Origin: Eurosta solidaginis
Taxonomy: Eukaryota > Arthropoda > Insecta > Diptera > Tephritidae
Length of the DNA stretch: 64,000 bases
Direction of reading: 5' to 3'
Assembly: GCF_040869045.1 (NCBI RefSeq)
Contig: NC_090322.1
Location: 80,251,675-80,315,674, forward strand
In this document: piece by piece, positions 32,700-43,689 of the stretch
How the letters are laid out: every line of letters begins with the position of its first letter
How positions within the stretch are numbered: the first letter of the stretch is position 1
Notes under the pieces: generated by a model
What the model saw: only the letters and a program-made list of their open reading frames with translations
What the model was told of the DNA's origin: nothing
Databases searched by the model: none
Position numbers and translations under genes: made by a program

Positions 32700-34430
32700 A
32701 GGTCAAAACATTGTACTCCAAGCCAGCGAGCAGTAATTATTGAGCTTAGCAAATGTGGAAACTCTCAAAGGCGAATTGCATCACGTTTAGGTTGCTCCAA
32801 AAAGATGGTGGAGAACGCCCTAAGTTATTTTAAGAAAAATAAGAACTGATGCCATTCCAAGGTAAAATCGACTTCGTAAAACATCGGCATATACTGATCG
32901 CAAGATTGTGCGATTGTCAAAATCTGACCGCCGCCTGACTTCCTCTGATATTAAACGATAAATTTCTAAAGAATTGGCAGTTCGAATATCTAGTGGAACG
33001 TTTGGGCGTCGTTTGGATGAAGCAGGTCTTTTTGGAAGAGTGGGACGTAAGCGCCCTTTAACTGCTCCAGCTCAAAGAAGAAGATCACTAGAGTTCGCGC
33101 GCTCCTATGCCAGCTCGGCAGCGAATCAGTGGAAGTTTGTGCTATGGAGCGACGAATCTAAAATAGATAGGATATCTCCCTATGCAAAACGATTTTTTCG
33201 GCGGCTCCCAATTCAACCCCAAGTACACATCAACCGTCGTAAAGCGCGGTGGAGGAAACATAAAAATGTGGGGATGTTTTTCTTGGAATGGCGTAGGGCC
33301 GATCCACAGAATCTGCAAAATTTGTACTGCCCCTCTTTACTGTTGTTGTTATTGTTGAGATCAAGACCGGATTAAATAAAACACTTTTATTTTGTTTTTA
33401 TTTAATTAATGTAATGCCAATATTTCGACCTCAGTCTGAAGGCATCAACAGGACTTCAAAAACAATACGTAGTCATAACAAACATATGTACCTAAAAACA
33501 TTAATTAACATATATCATATCAACACAACTTACATCTTAAGCTGCACTTGCAAGACTAACATTTCACAAAACAATTATAAAATGAATCAGCGATTGATAA
33601 TCTAAACAGAGAGTATAACCAAATGAAAGAACCGTAATTGTAAACAAAAAACTTTCAAAACAACAATGTAATAGACGGCGAATATATAAATGCGTGGTCA
33701 TCTCAGCATTACAATTAAATTTAAATCGAAGACGAAGCCTTTATATTTGTGTGGGTGGGTAAAAATGTGTCACGAATGTTAGTTGTTCCTAATTAGGTTG
33801 CGGTAGACATGTGAACAATTCGCGATGTCCGTTTAAAAATTCATCCTCTTATCATTAGGGGTGTCCACTATTTGTAGCATTTCTAACATGAAACGTTTAT
33901 TATAATTTCTCTCCTCTTCTAAAATAGCGACATTGTCAAAGTCCGGGTAATGTCCTGTATCTTGGCAGTGCGAAGTTAAAGCTTTTTTGTTGTCCGCAAA
34001 ATTGTTCCTTAATTTTATGTTAGATTTGTGTGCGGATATCCCTCTTTACGTGGAAATAACAAAAGATGTTATGCTGCCTTTGGCCGAAGAGAATATGCCA
34101 GTTATTTGGAAATTCTAACAAGATTCATATCCGAAGCACACTGGGCAGGATTCCGAGCAGTTTTTTGAGGGAATAACTTTGACGTGTTCGAATGGGCATC
34201 AAGTAGTGCTGATTTAAACCCCATTGAGCATTTGTGGCAGACTTGAAAAGGGCAGTAAGCCAAGAGAAATGCAAGATTTTAGACGAACTTTTTGAAAAGG
34301 AGAAGGAGCATTGGGTATGCTGTACCTGTAGAAAAATGCCGCTTTTTAAATAATTCCATGCATTGTAGATGCTGTAAAGCTTTGAAACAACGTGGATTTC
34401 CAACGAAATATTAAGAAAAAATTTACAAAA
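32700..34430 (+). pseudogene. Tc1-type transposase pseudogene
   Basis: The N-terminal helix-turn-helix region is at 32705-32850 (VIIELSKCGNSQRRIASRLG) and a linker at 32970-33100 (GRRLDEAGLFGRVGRKRPL). The first catalytic Asp is in WSDESKI (33147-33170). After the insertion come QDSYPKHT (34115-34140), where the family usually has QDNDPKHT, and DLNPIEHLW (34213-34240) with the catalytic Glu. Multiple stops and frameshifts make it inactive. Spacing fits the DD34E group of Tc1/mariner transposases, which excise and reinsert the element at TA sites. Confidence 0.8.
33341..34039 (-). mobile_element. Penelope-like element, three-prime end with GIY-YIG region
   Basis: A 699-bp insertion flanked by CCCTCTTTAC (33331-33340 and 34040-34049). 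Minus-strand translation near 33800-34030 gives SHCQDTGHYPDFDNVAILEE and RNYNKRFMLEMLQI, the C-terminal part of the GIY-YIG endonuclease region of Penelope-like elements. The remaining sequence (33360-33780) is non-coding and contains GCCAATATTTCGACCTCAG and GGCATCAACAGGACT, motifs typical of PLE flanking repeats. It is five-prime truncated, the usual outcome of PLE insertion. Confidence 0.8.
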
Positions 34431-34760
34431 TTTACTTTGGAAAAATCTATTTGTACTGGTTTTATTTAAGTGTCCCCTGGAACAACTTCACTGAAGTGAG
34501 CATTTTAGTCTAATTTCTTATTAATGTATGATATTGTTCAACTAGTATTGTAATTTTTGTATTTTATTATTTATTTATTTATTATCGCTAACTCATAATT
34601 AAAATTATAGGCTAACGGAAAAAACAGCTATAGCAACGCAGGCCATCAGCTCACTGCTGGGTTTAAAAGTTTGTATGTATATGTGCTTAATTTCTTATGT
34701 ATAGTTATAATGTTTTTAAAATAAGTAATTACGTTGCATGTTAACTTAACTCTTTAGATT

Positions 34761-37700
34761 TCAAAGTACAGGTGTGATGATTTTAAAAATCTCAAGATTG
34801 TGGATATGCTTTGAGGGCTGGGATTTGATAGCAGGGAATTTTGGATTTTGGGTTAGTATAGTTGTGCGTTGGGCATGGAACATACTGGAGTCGCTTAGGA
34901 TGTGCTCGACATTAATTAGTGTGGTGCTATTGCAGTAGGGACATGTTTGAGATAAGTTGTTGTCGAATCTGTGCTGGTGTGTTAGTTTAGTGTGACCTAA
35001 TCTGAGGCGAATGATTTTAGTTAGATCTAGTCTGTGCGGGTTATCTTTGTGGGCGAAGTTAAGGTATGTCTGGATGCATGGTTGTTTAACGGTCATGTTT
35101 TTATACCAGGCGGTTGTGTTGTGCATTTGTGATCTGTGTATTTTAGTGAAGTGCGTTTTTATGAAGTTCTTGATGTCGTTGTGATTGTAATTTGCGGTCA
35201 CAGTTAAAGGTGAGGAGGTAGCTGCTCTCGCTGTTTGGTCGGCAAATTCATTGCCAGGAATTTTAACGTGTCCTGGTATCCAGATAAGTTTCAGTCTAGG
35301 ATGGAAGTCTATAAGAGTACTTCTGATCATGGAAGCATAGTGATTATGGTTATTTGTGTTTGAGATAGCGTCGAGGTTGTTATGCTGTAGGATACGCCAC
35401 TGCGAGTTTTAGATCCGTCGGTATACAAAAATTTGTTGTTACCGAGTTTGCTTTGTATGTCAAGGAAACTACATCGGTATACTTCGGGGGCGGTGGTTGA
35501 TTTGTTGAATATACGAAGACTGGTATTTATGGATGTAGGATTTAAGAACCATGGCGGGCGTCTTTCTGCAGTAGTGTTTATCGGTATAAATGGGATTCCT
35601 AAAGATTGGGCTATATTAACAGTTTTATATAGTGCTGATTGTATTTTAGGAGCTCGTTTGGCTTTATTGAGACGTTTGGTAATAGCAGAAATGGGACTAT
35701 TTCTGTTATTTAGTATTTGCTTACTTAATTTTGCAATTGTTAAATCTCGGCGAATTTCTAGTGGTTTGATGTTTGCTTCGTGTAGTAGACTAGTCACTGG
35801 AGTAGTTCTAAAGGCACCTAACGAGGTTCGTATCGCCGAATGGTATATAGTTTTAATTTTGTTTGTTTGAGATTTTGCGCTGTATCCATATAAAAACAGG
35901 GCGTAATCTATCTTCGACATGAGAAGGGCATTGACTACATTTATAAGTGTCGACGGGTTGGCATTGAATTTGTTGCTAGCCAGACATTTTATTATGTTGA
36001 GTCTTTTTGATAGTGACGCTTGCAGATTTTCTATGTGATTTAACCAAGTGTATCGATTGTTGACGAGTACACCTAAAATTTTTAGGCTGTTACTGGTGTT
36101 AAAGTTAAAGTTATTGGCTGTTAGTGTGCAAGTACAGCTTTTCTTCCGGCATATGTGGAGATGTTTGCACTTTTCTGTAGATAGGACTGCACCTGAGTAA
36201 TTACACCAATTTTGAATGTCGCTAATTATATCGTCAAGATTCACGACTATGTTTTTGTTTTTGTTTAATTTGCGTATTATTTGGAAATCATCTGCATATG
36301 CACAGAACTCTACTTCTTTGTGAAGCCTGATAACGTCGCATAATTTATTGTTGAAACAGTACGACTGAGAGGGGGAGCCTTGTGGTATACCGTTATATAG
36401 GGGGCGGCTGTCTGAATATTGGTTGTTCACTTTGACTATTATTTTTCTATTTTCCATGTAGTGTATAATATAGTTGATGATTTTGTGACCAGCTCTCCAT
36501 TCTACTAGTTGGTCGACGATGGTATGAATTCCCACATTGTCGAATGCTTTCGCGAAGTCTAGCGAAAGTATTGAAATGTGGCCTTTTTTGGATAGGGTGC
36601 TTGTTATTTGGTGGTCCAGGTAGAGTAAGACGTCAGTTGTGGATTTGCCTTTTTTGAAGCCGAACTGTCGACTATTGAATAGGTTGCCCTTCGAAGCAAA
36701 CCACCATAGTCTGTTGGCTATAATTTTGTCTAATAATTTTGAGCAGCAGGGATTGAGTGATATGGGTCTGTAGGAAGCTATGTTAGTTTTAATATAGGGA
36801 TTATGGCACTATTTTTATACATCTGAGGGATATAGTTGTTGAAAATGTTGTTATATAGTTTCAAAAGTCTCAGTTTGACGGAATGGGCAGAGTTTTTAAT
36901 CATGGGATATGATATTCTGTCGGATCCAGGAGTTTTCCCTTTTAGTTGGTTGAGTGCTGTTGTAAATTCGAGAAAGTTAATTTCTTCATTAATTATTTGG
37001 GTAGGCTCGCTGGTTTGTGTGGGACTTGTAGGAGGGAGAATGGTAATTCTAGATTTGGCTTGTAAAAAAGGTTCCGGGTATTTTTCATCACTGGACAAGT
37101 TTGACCAGTATTTACAGAATTCGTTTGCCATTGCTGGCTTGTCTAAAATTTGCTGATCGGGGTTGTTGGCTGGGTTAATGCTATGTATGCTGTGGTGTGT
37201 CTTTAATCCGCAAAATGCCTGGATGTTTTTCCAGATTTTGCGGGGGGGGGGGGGGGGGGGGGCCACGTAGGGTTGATATCAGAAGTAAATTGGTTTATTG
37301 ATTTTCTTTTTTAATTTCTCGTTTAAATATTGCGTCAGCTCTTTTGTAGTTTAATAAGTTTTGTTGTGTAATGTTACGTTTGAAGGTGTGCCAAAGTTGG
37401 TTTTTTGTTTTGCGTAGTTCTTGTAATTGTGAATTCCACCAGGGAACTTGTTGTTTGCGTGTGTATGTTGTCTGAGGGATGGATTGGTTGGCTGATTTAA
37501 AAGGATCTTGTGTAGGTTTCCTGCTTCTTGGTTAATGTTGTTGCTGATTGTTGTTTCGCTGTTGTGTTGGTCTGTGAGTGTTTGGTACAAGGGCCAGTTC
37601 GCTTTGTTCAAGTTGAATCGAGGTCTTTGTTTTTGTAGAGGTATTCTTGCCGTTGGGAAAAGGGTTTTTATTATGGGGTAATGGTCGCTACTATATAAAG

Positions 37701-38300
37701 TGGTCTCTAAATCCCCTTTTTGCTTCGACCGCTATTGAGGGTGAGCAAAAGGTTAAATCAAGGTGGCTGAACGTACCGTGTGTGCTCAGATGAGTAGGCG
37801 AGCCGTCATTGAGCAACACAAATTGTGATTGATTAATAAATTTCGATATAAGTTTACCTCTTTTGTTGTTTTTGGGAGAACCCCCAGTCGTTGTGCCAGC
37901 TGTTAAAGTCGCCTGCTGCTATGCATGCGGAATGGCAGTTGTGGAATACATCCTCAAGGTTTCTTAGATTGAAAGGTTTTTTTGGTGGTATATATATAGA
38001 AAACACTGTGAATTTTATTTTCGAAAAGACTGTGGCAGCGACTGTATCAATTGCGCCGCGAATGTGTAGTGGGGTGTGTTGAATAGACTTATGTATCAGA
38101 AGGGCGGTGCCACCGTATGAACTGCAGGAATTAGAAGCGTAGATATTGTAGTTAATTGGTATTGGTATATTCGAGACGGTTTGCAAATGTGTCTCTTGGA
38201 GTGCAATGATTGTTGGAGAATGAGTCTTTATTAGTATAAGGAGTTAGTTATAGTTATTGCTATAGCCTCGTATGTTCCATTGAATAAATTTTAATGACAT
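34761..38300 (-). pseudogene. I-type LINE ORF2: APE, RT, RNase H
   Basis: ATG at 38298-38300 starts APE (IQWNIRGYSNN, a stop a few codons later, ALQETHL, AAGDFNSWHNDWG). A linker (37351-37611) and the RT N-terminal region (36778-37266, ending near PGSDRISYPMIKNSA) follow. The RT core at 35327-36535 has GIPQGSPSQSYCF and the intact AYADDFQ box. The frame ends as RNase H begins (FLYTDGSKTRSG); a frameshift near 35330 moves the rest (WIPGHVKIPGNEFADQTARA and a CPYC knuckle) to 34761-35330. It would nick the target, copy the RNA and degrade it. Confidence 0.8.
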
Positions 38301-38387
38301 TTCGTGAAAAGATGGGACTTGGAGAGGGTTAAGGGTAATGGAGTGGGATATGTGTTTAGTTTCTTATAAATCTAACTAGCTTAAGTT

Positions 38388-39708
38388 AAAGTACCTCCAT
38401 GTCGGAGGATTCTGTGCTATCGAAGTTGTGTGTATTGGTCTTTGATTTGTTATTCTTAAAACTATCATGAGTTTTCTGTTTTGCCTTGAGTTGCCTCTTT
38501 AGCCTATTTGAGGCGGTTCTCGGGAAAATTTGAGCGGCTTTTGGTGCGTTTTGAGTTATTTTATTTGTAATTGATTTTGTTGTTGACGGTTTACAGTCTT
38601 CGTTGGAGATTGTATGAGTTGTTGGTTTGCTAGGCTTTGCGTTACTTGTTTCTCTCTGAGTAGTCGTTGATTGACAGGGTGTTGTGTTTTCGTCTTCGTA
38701 TGTTATTTGATTGCGGCCAGCTGAATAGTTTGTGGTTTTTGCTTTAGTTGCTGATGCGTATGTAACGGGGTCGTGTTGATGGCGCTCGTAATTAATTTGT
38801 TTGGTGTTTTGCTATCCACTCTTTGGAGTGTTTTAATGGCTTGTAATTCTTTTTGTGTGATGAATATTGGACAGCTTTTGTTGAGTACAAAGTGTTTAGT
38901 GTCGTTCTGTGGTGTTTTTCGCAGTTGAAGCAAACTGTTGTGTTGTTGCACTTTTATTTGAGTTCTTCATTGGTATGAGCCGTGAGACCGCAGTTAATGC
39001 AACGCTTGGTGTTTTTACAAAACTTTGCGGTGTGTTCGAATTCCAAACAGTTTCTACAACGAAGTGGGAGAGGATTGTAGGGCCTTATGTTTATTGATTG
39101 GTAGCCAATATTGATGCGTTCGGGTAAGTTTATGGTGGAAAAAGTTAGGATTATAAGGCCTGTTTCCGTTAGGATGTCATTAGACTTCTTCATATTTTTT
39201 TTTTACTTCAATGACATTTTGTTGTTGGAGTTCGCTTTGAATTTCTTCTTCGCTTATTCCTCGGAGATCGTTAGAGTAAATGACACCTTTGCTAAATCGA
39301 TGTGTGCACACTAACCTCGACTCTTATATTTTCATTAATTGCTGATAGCTTAATGAGTTTCTCAGCTTGTTGTGTTTTTGTTTTAACTAGAAGTGTACCG
39401 TTTCGAAGTTTTTTACAAGTTTCTATTTCTCCTCCACATACACTGTCTATTGTTTTCTTTAATAGGAATGGTGACACATTTGTTAAGGTTTGTTCGGAAT
39501 CTATTCTGTTGATAATTAGATATTTAGGTCCGGGAGAGGCGATGTCTAATGTTTTCTCTTTGTTAGTTTGTATAAGCGGTTGGCTTCTTTTGATGCTCGA
39601 TTGAGCATCGGGTGGTTCGTTCATAATTTTTCTTTTTGTTTTGCTCAATTGTGAGCTTTTTTTTTGCTTTATTAACAACCGTTTACAACAAGAGTGTGTG
39701 TGGTTCAC
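38388..39708 (-). pseudogene. I-type LINE ORF1: Gag-like RNA-binding protein
   Basis: Likely start ATG near 39624. The N-terminal frame (39292-39708) resembles the I-factor Gag core (GTLLVKTKTQQAEKLIKLSA, VSVHTSI). The next frame (38954-39193) carries GLIILTFSTINLPERINIGY and the knuckles CRNCLEFEHTAKFC and CINCGLTAH. The C-terminal part (38703-38951 and on to a stop near 38388) is Lys/Asn/Thr-rich. At least two frameshifts (about 39195-39290 and 38952). It would package the element RNA. Confidence 0.75.
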
Positions 39709-39840
39709 GAGTAGAACAAGAGATAATCACTTTTACTTTTTGGAAGGTTGTCGCGATTAACACGGTGGTAGGTGTCGACCGATCAGTGTGATGTCTCGAC
39801 AATGACTGTGTAATTTTTGTAAGCTTACTCTTAGAAAATA

Positions 39841-40473
39841 AAACCAAAAACTAAAACTAAATAGTTATATTTAGTCCTGGGAAACTTATTAGTCGCCTTG
39901 TTGGCGCTATTTTGTTGGCCACATGAGTATAGTAACGCGCCGAACGCCGCCTCCGCCGCGCCGATATTTTTGCCTTTCGGCGGCGGCGTGCGAAAAACGA
40001 CGAGAATCGTCGGCAGTGGCGGCGTATATATCTGTATTGTTAGAGTGTGTTTTCTATGTTTAAAGGTGTATAGTTATTTGTCTGCTTGGTTTTCACTAGG
40101 TCAAAATGAAATTTTAATATCAAATTTGGTCAATTTAATTGCCCTTTGTAGTTAACCCGAACGGCAAACGCATTTGACGTTGTATGACAAGCCGTTTTTA
40201 TGATATGGCTAAGTCTGTGGTCAAACTTAACCTAGGGAAAACCAAGTATGTACTAGCAAAATAACTGATAAAACAAAGCAGGCAACTAGATCAGTACATT
40301 GGACCAGTAATAAGTTTTAGTTTGTGTTGTTCACTAAGTTTTCTGTATATAAACATGCTAACATACAAACATAAATACATAATATGCCCTTTATATTTCA
40401 GGCAGTATTAGTTCATGTTACGCGCATAATTTACCGGTATAATTTATTACAGCGAATCATCTCTCCATTGCAG
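39841..40473. other. Probable host intron sequence with a GC-rich hairpin
   Basis: No element is recognised from 40050 to 40473, and the next bases are a splice acceptor. At 39940-40025 a GC-rich block forms an imperfect hairpin (CGCCGCCTCCGCCGCG against CGGCGGCGGCG). A 258-bp open frame over this block is compositional and not taken as a gene. Confidence 0.5.
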
Positions 40474-40572
40474 TAACATTGCGGCTAAACAATTATTAAA
40501 TAATAACGGTGACAGCGTAAACAATTCAATGGCTACTGTAACAGTAATACCAAACTGTAATAGGCAGCAAAG
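40474..40572 (+). CDS. Host gene exon a (unrecognised protein)
   Basis: A 99-bp exon with acceptor TCCATTGCAG before it and donor AG|GTACAT after it. It starts with one base completing a codon, then 32 open codons and two bases of a Ser codon completed by the next exon. The translation contains NIAAKQLLNNNGDSVNNSM and VTVIPNCNRQQ. The matched splice phases with exon b and the absence of transposon motifs mark a genuine host gene. The rest of the gene lies outside this part of the window; long introns filled with repeats are expected. I do not recognise the protein. Confidence 0.75.
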
Positions 40573-40632
40573 GTACATATTAATATAAAATTTAATTCTA
40601 TGAGCTGAAAGTAATTTAATTTCTTGTTACAG

Positions 40633-40715
40633 TACTGAGTCTGGATGGGATAACCCGTTTCGACCTGGTGGAGATTTATCAAGGGAGGCTGATGAAATAG
40701 TCAATATGATAAGAG
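40633..40715 (+). CDS. Host gene exon b (unrecognised protein)
   Basis: An 83-bp exon with acceptor TTCTTGTTACAG and donor AGAG|GTATCT, separated from exon a by a 60-bp intron, a size typical of small dipteran introns. Joined to exon a the frame reads TESGWDNPFRPGGDLSREAD followed by EIVNMIRG, then a split Gly codon. The Trp/Pro/Gly/Asp-rich composition and clean phase suggest a conserved segment. The function is unknown. No downstream exon was found in the window. Confidence 0.8.
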
Positions 40716-40969
40716 GTATCTTCTAGCTTCATGTTTTCATATGTAAAGCATTATTTCTCACTTACATACTTAATTGGCGCTTAACCGTTTAAACGCCAAA
40801 GGAGTTTAAATCGTTCCCATCTGGTCCTTCCAGAAAGAATAAGAATACTTTTTTCCGTGCGCATCATCTTTCATTCGCATAACATGACCTAGCTAGCATA
40901 ACCGCTGTGTTTTTGGTAGTTGGTCTGCATAAAGCGAGTACAGCTCATCATTTAATCTTCTTCGGTGCT

Positions 40970-41125
40970 TTTGTTGTTTTTGTAGCAGCAGTGCTTCGCC
41001 CCACCTAACAGCAGCGACCGATCACAAATATCCTCTAACGAGAGTCCAAGGAAACTGGCTGTTTCAACAGGGGTGGACCATAATGAAAGGGGTGTTAGAG
41101 GCGTTGGTTCCACAGTTAAAGTTTT
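40970..41125 (-). mobile_element. LINE-A copy A10, three-prime end only, with target-site duplication
   Basis: A 156-bp insertion flanked by TTCTTCGGTGCT (40958-40969 and 41126-41137). On the minus strand it begins near codons for VEPTPLTPLSLWSTPVETAS, ends with the family three-prime UTR and a short CAA/CAAAAA tail (CTGCTACAAAAACAACAAAA). It shows strong five-prime truncation and fixes the element three-prime boundary. Typical of target-primed reverse transcription. Confidence 0.9.
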
Positions 41126-41285
41126 TTCTTCGGTGCTCGGCGTTGCTGATGCGTAGAGGCGCATAAATCTTTCGAAGAACTCTTCTCTCGAACACTCCCA
41201 TGGCCGCCTCATCTGATCTTGTCATGGTCCATGCTTCTGCTCCATATAACAGGACGGGTTCGATATGTGACTTGTAGAGCATGTT

Positions 41286-41652
41286 GGCTTTGGGGAGTGT
41301 TATCGATGTTGACGGTCTTTTGCCGGATGCAGATCCGGTACGTTCCGGTACCAAGCCCGACCATCTCGGGAACGATTTGTTATGACCACATGCCACCTTC
41401 TAAGCCATACCGCCCTCCCACCCCCTAGATCTGTGAGAAGTTCGGGGTCGCCAGAGCCTCGGCTGTTAAGGAAACAGGATTCGCCACGGATAGGTGAGGT
41501 TGCCAATTGGGTTTGGAGAAGCTATGCATTGCGCTGGCAACCTGAAAGGACTGCGCTACACAAACCCCTTGAACCCGGTATTTTAGTCGCCTCTTACGAC
41601 GGGCATACCTACCGCGGGTATATTCTAACCCCCTAACCCGCTGGGGGCACTC
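41286..41652 (-). mobile_element. S repeat copy S4, extended form
   Basis: Matches S1 and the S2 extension: CGACCATCTCGGGAACGATT, GGTCGCCAGAGCCTCGGC, GTCGCCTCTTACGACGGGCA and TATATTCTAACCCCCTAACC, ending CGCTGGGGG. It sits inside the RTE LINE. The CAA tail is missing; it starts at CTTTGGGGAGTG. It is the longest copy (367 bp). Confidence 0.75.
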
Positions 41653-41770
41653 ATTCACCATCAAGCCCATCTTTTTCTCTTCTTTTTCCACTTTGGAGTA
41701 AGCAAAACTTACGGCGCGAGTGTTGAGGCCAATGATGTCAATATCCATCATCCATCGATCCCGTAACAAA

Positions 41771-42025
41771 TTTTTTGTGGCACTTTGCTGGTCATGCCCA
41801 AGGCGCCCGTCTCTGCTTTGCAGACCTGCTTTGGGTGCAACGTCCGCAGAAAATAGCGGGAGGGCGAAAATGGAGCCGGACTCCCATTTATCACCCACCG
41901 CTCAGTGAAATATAATATATTTCATCTCGACATCTGTCATAGGGACAGCGTCCTGAGGCGTCAAGGCATATCTATCCGGTCAGATGATACAAATTTAGAA
42001 ATTATGAACATCTACATCTATCGTC
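41771..42025 (+). mobile_element. Old LINE-A relative A11, part 1 (APE)
   Basis: A plus-strand APE segment clearly related to LINE-A (CAGACCTGCTTTGGGTGCAA, GGGAGGGCGAAAATGGAGCC, GACAGCGTCCTGAGGCGTCA) but with many substitutions compared with A1-A13. It continues at 43029-43042 (CATCCCTCCTGCC) and at 48338 after a LINE and a hAT insertion. The divergence and nesting show it is much older than the other copies, or is a sister family. Confidence 0.75.
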
Positions 42026-43028
42026 ATTCGTAGGAAGCCGCTGGCTACAAATGCCTTAGATATTATTATTTTCGAAAACTCTGTTAGAATATGTTGACAC
42101 GGCAAGGAATTTTGGTATAGTTTTTAACAAAACATTGACATGGAAAGACCATATCTTTAATACAGAAGGAAAAGTGTACGGAATGCTCCGTACGCTGTGG
42201 TTGCCACAGTATTTCACCCCGCTACATATACGATCACTTTTATCAAAGCGTACTTAATATCTACGTTTCTTTATGGCTGTGAGGGTTTTTCTAACTGTGA
42301 CTATGCGAGCAAAAAGAAGTTAAATGTTGCTTACAATAACATTGCCAGATATGTATACGGGCTGAATAGGCTTGGTCACGTTTCCTATTACTCTGAAAAG
42401 TTGCTAGACATATCCCTTGACAACCTTCTAAAGTTTAGAATTCTTACTACCTTACATAAGATAATTTCCAGCAAAGAACCTCATTTCCTATTTCGAAGGC
42501 TTCAATTTCTTCATTCAACAAGGTCAATGCTCCTCGTGCATGTTAAATACCGCATGTTAGTTTCTGAACGGGAATTCTTTGTCACTTCGATCCGTCTTTG
42601 GAACTCCCTCCAACTAGAATACGGCAATTAAGCAATGCACTGCATTTCAAAAAGAGATAATTTGCTTTTACAACTGGCTCTATTTTCCTTCCATAACTTA
42701 TGTACTTTCTCATCCTGTTTTACTCACCACCTTCAACCTTTTTTAAGGGTTAAACTTACTACCGTACTACTATTGCTCTCCTTTAACCTTAATTTCTGTT
42801 CTTCATCCCTAGCCTAAGCTCTATTAAAACTTTTTTTAATGAAAATTTCTTATCAATTGTCTATTATCTATTGAAACTTAATTAGTTAATTTATTGTCAT
42901 ATTTTTAGATATTACATTTTTTGTTTTTGTTACTATTTTTTTGATCTTATGCTGTTTTGACTAACAGTTTAAAATAATTTTGTCAAATTGTTGTGCTGGG
43001 AAATTAAATAATAAAATACAAATACAAT
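42026..43028 (+). mobile_element. LINE three-prime fragment (Jockey/CR1 type)
   Basis: Inserted into A11, with TACATC at both ends. The frame 42197-42631 encodes the RT C-terminal region (YLISTFLYGCEGFSNCDYAS, NIARYVYGLNRLGHVSYYSE, FVTSIRLWNSLQLEYGN). The thumb motif FGIVFNKTLTWKDHI is just before it at 42110-42160. A 390-bp AT-rich three-prime UTR ends in an AAATAC-type repeat (43005-43028). Five-prime truncated. Confidence 0.8.
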
Positions 43029-43689
43029 ACATCCCTCCTGCCCAGTGCACGGACCTTTAAAAAGAGAATGTTGGTAGACGAAAAATTAAAATAGTGGTAG
43101 AAGTTGCTAGAGTTTTTTCCCAAGAAAACAATAGCTACACTTTATATTTGTACAAAACAATTTATGATTTATTGTGAAACAAATAAAGCACATTTCACGG
43201 AAATAACACTTAAAAAAATTATGTAAACAAAACAAAAAAATTCATGTAAATTTGTATATTCATACATAGTTTATGCCTATATGATACTTGCTTTTTTCTG
43301 TATTTTGAGCTTGAAATACTGAGGAAACTTTACCGATACGTCTAATTACAACAACAATTTTCCAATGTGCCAGTATTTTTCAGCCACATTGGCATGTTAT
43401 CGTTTACTTAAAACTTTTTTATTTTCGTTCAAAATTATTCATTAAACACTGATGAAAATAGTGTTGGAAAATATTTGCGCGTAGATGACTACTACATTTC
43501 ATTCATAAACAAATTTATTTCTTGTATTGAATTAGTGCCCAAATTTTTCAAAATAAAAACCAAATTTTCGACAACAAAAAATTGTCAGAAAAAACAAAAA
43601 AAAAAATCTAGTGCCACATGGGTGTTATTAAATACAAGGAACAAAATCACCTCGCTTCCCAAGGCAGTCGGTTCTATGTACCGGAGCGA

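Larger units (their letters stand above)
32650..34500 (+). mobile_element. Tc1-type DNA transposon, interrupted
   Basis: Transposase remnants on the plus strand from about 32700 to 33340 and again from 34040 to about 34430. Terminal inverted repeats could not be paired by eye, so the limits are approximate. The 699-bp gap is a Penelope-like insertion with a 10-bp target-site duplication. Joined across it, the coding sequence is continuous. Confidence 0.75.
34561..39840 (-). mobile_element. I-type LINE, near full length
   Basis: A minus-strand element of about 5.2 kb with an AAAT-type tail at 34561-34582, a non-coding three-prime part (34583-34760), ORF2 with APE, RT and RNase H, and ORF1 with an I-factor-like Gag. 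The presence of RNase H and CCHC-knuckle Gag places it in the I group. Breaks: a stop in APE, a poly-G run at 37242-37262 that shifts the frame, and Gag frameshifts. The five-prime limit is approximate. Confidence 0.8.
40765..41770 (-). mobile_element. RTE-type LINE fragment with two insertions
   Basis: Minus-strand blocks 41653-41770 (DIDIIGLNTRAVSFAYSKVE, KKMGLMVNE), 41126-41285 (LYKSHIEPVLLYGAEAWTM, FERRVLRKIYAPLR) and 40765-40969 (rest of the C-terminal region) are the RT C-terminus of an RTE-like LINE very common in insects. It is split by S4 (41286-41652) and by a short LINE-A insertion (40970-41125). Heavily decayed. Confidence 0.75.

Noticed and set aside
32650..34500. A claim of complete Tc1 terminal inverted repeats
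   Set aside because: No convincing pairing of ends could be found by eye, so no TIR is reported.
39898..40155. An 85-codon plus-strand frame over the GC-rich block
   Set aside because: Low-complexity Ala/Pro-type codons over a CGG/CCG hairpin, no splice sites in phase with the nearby exons and no recognised motif.
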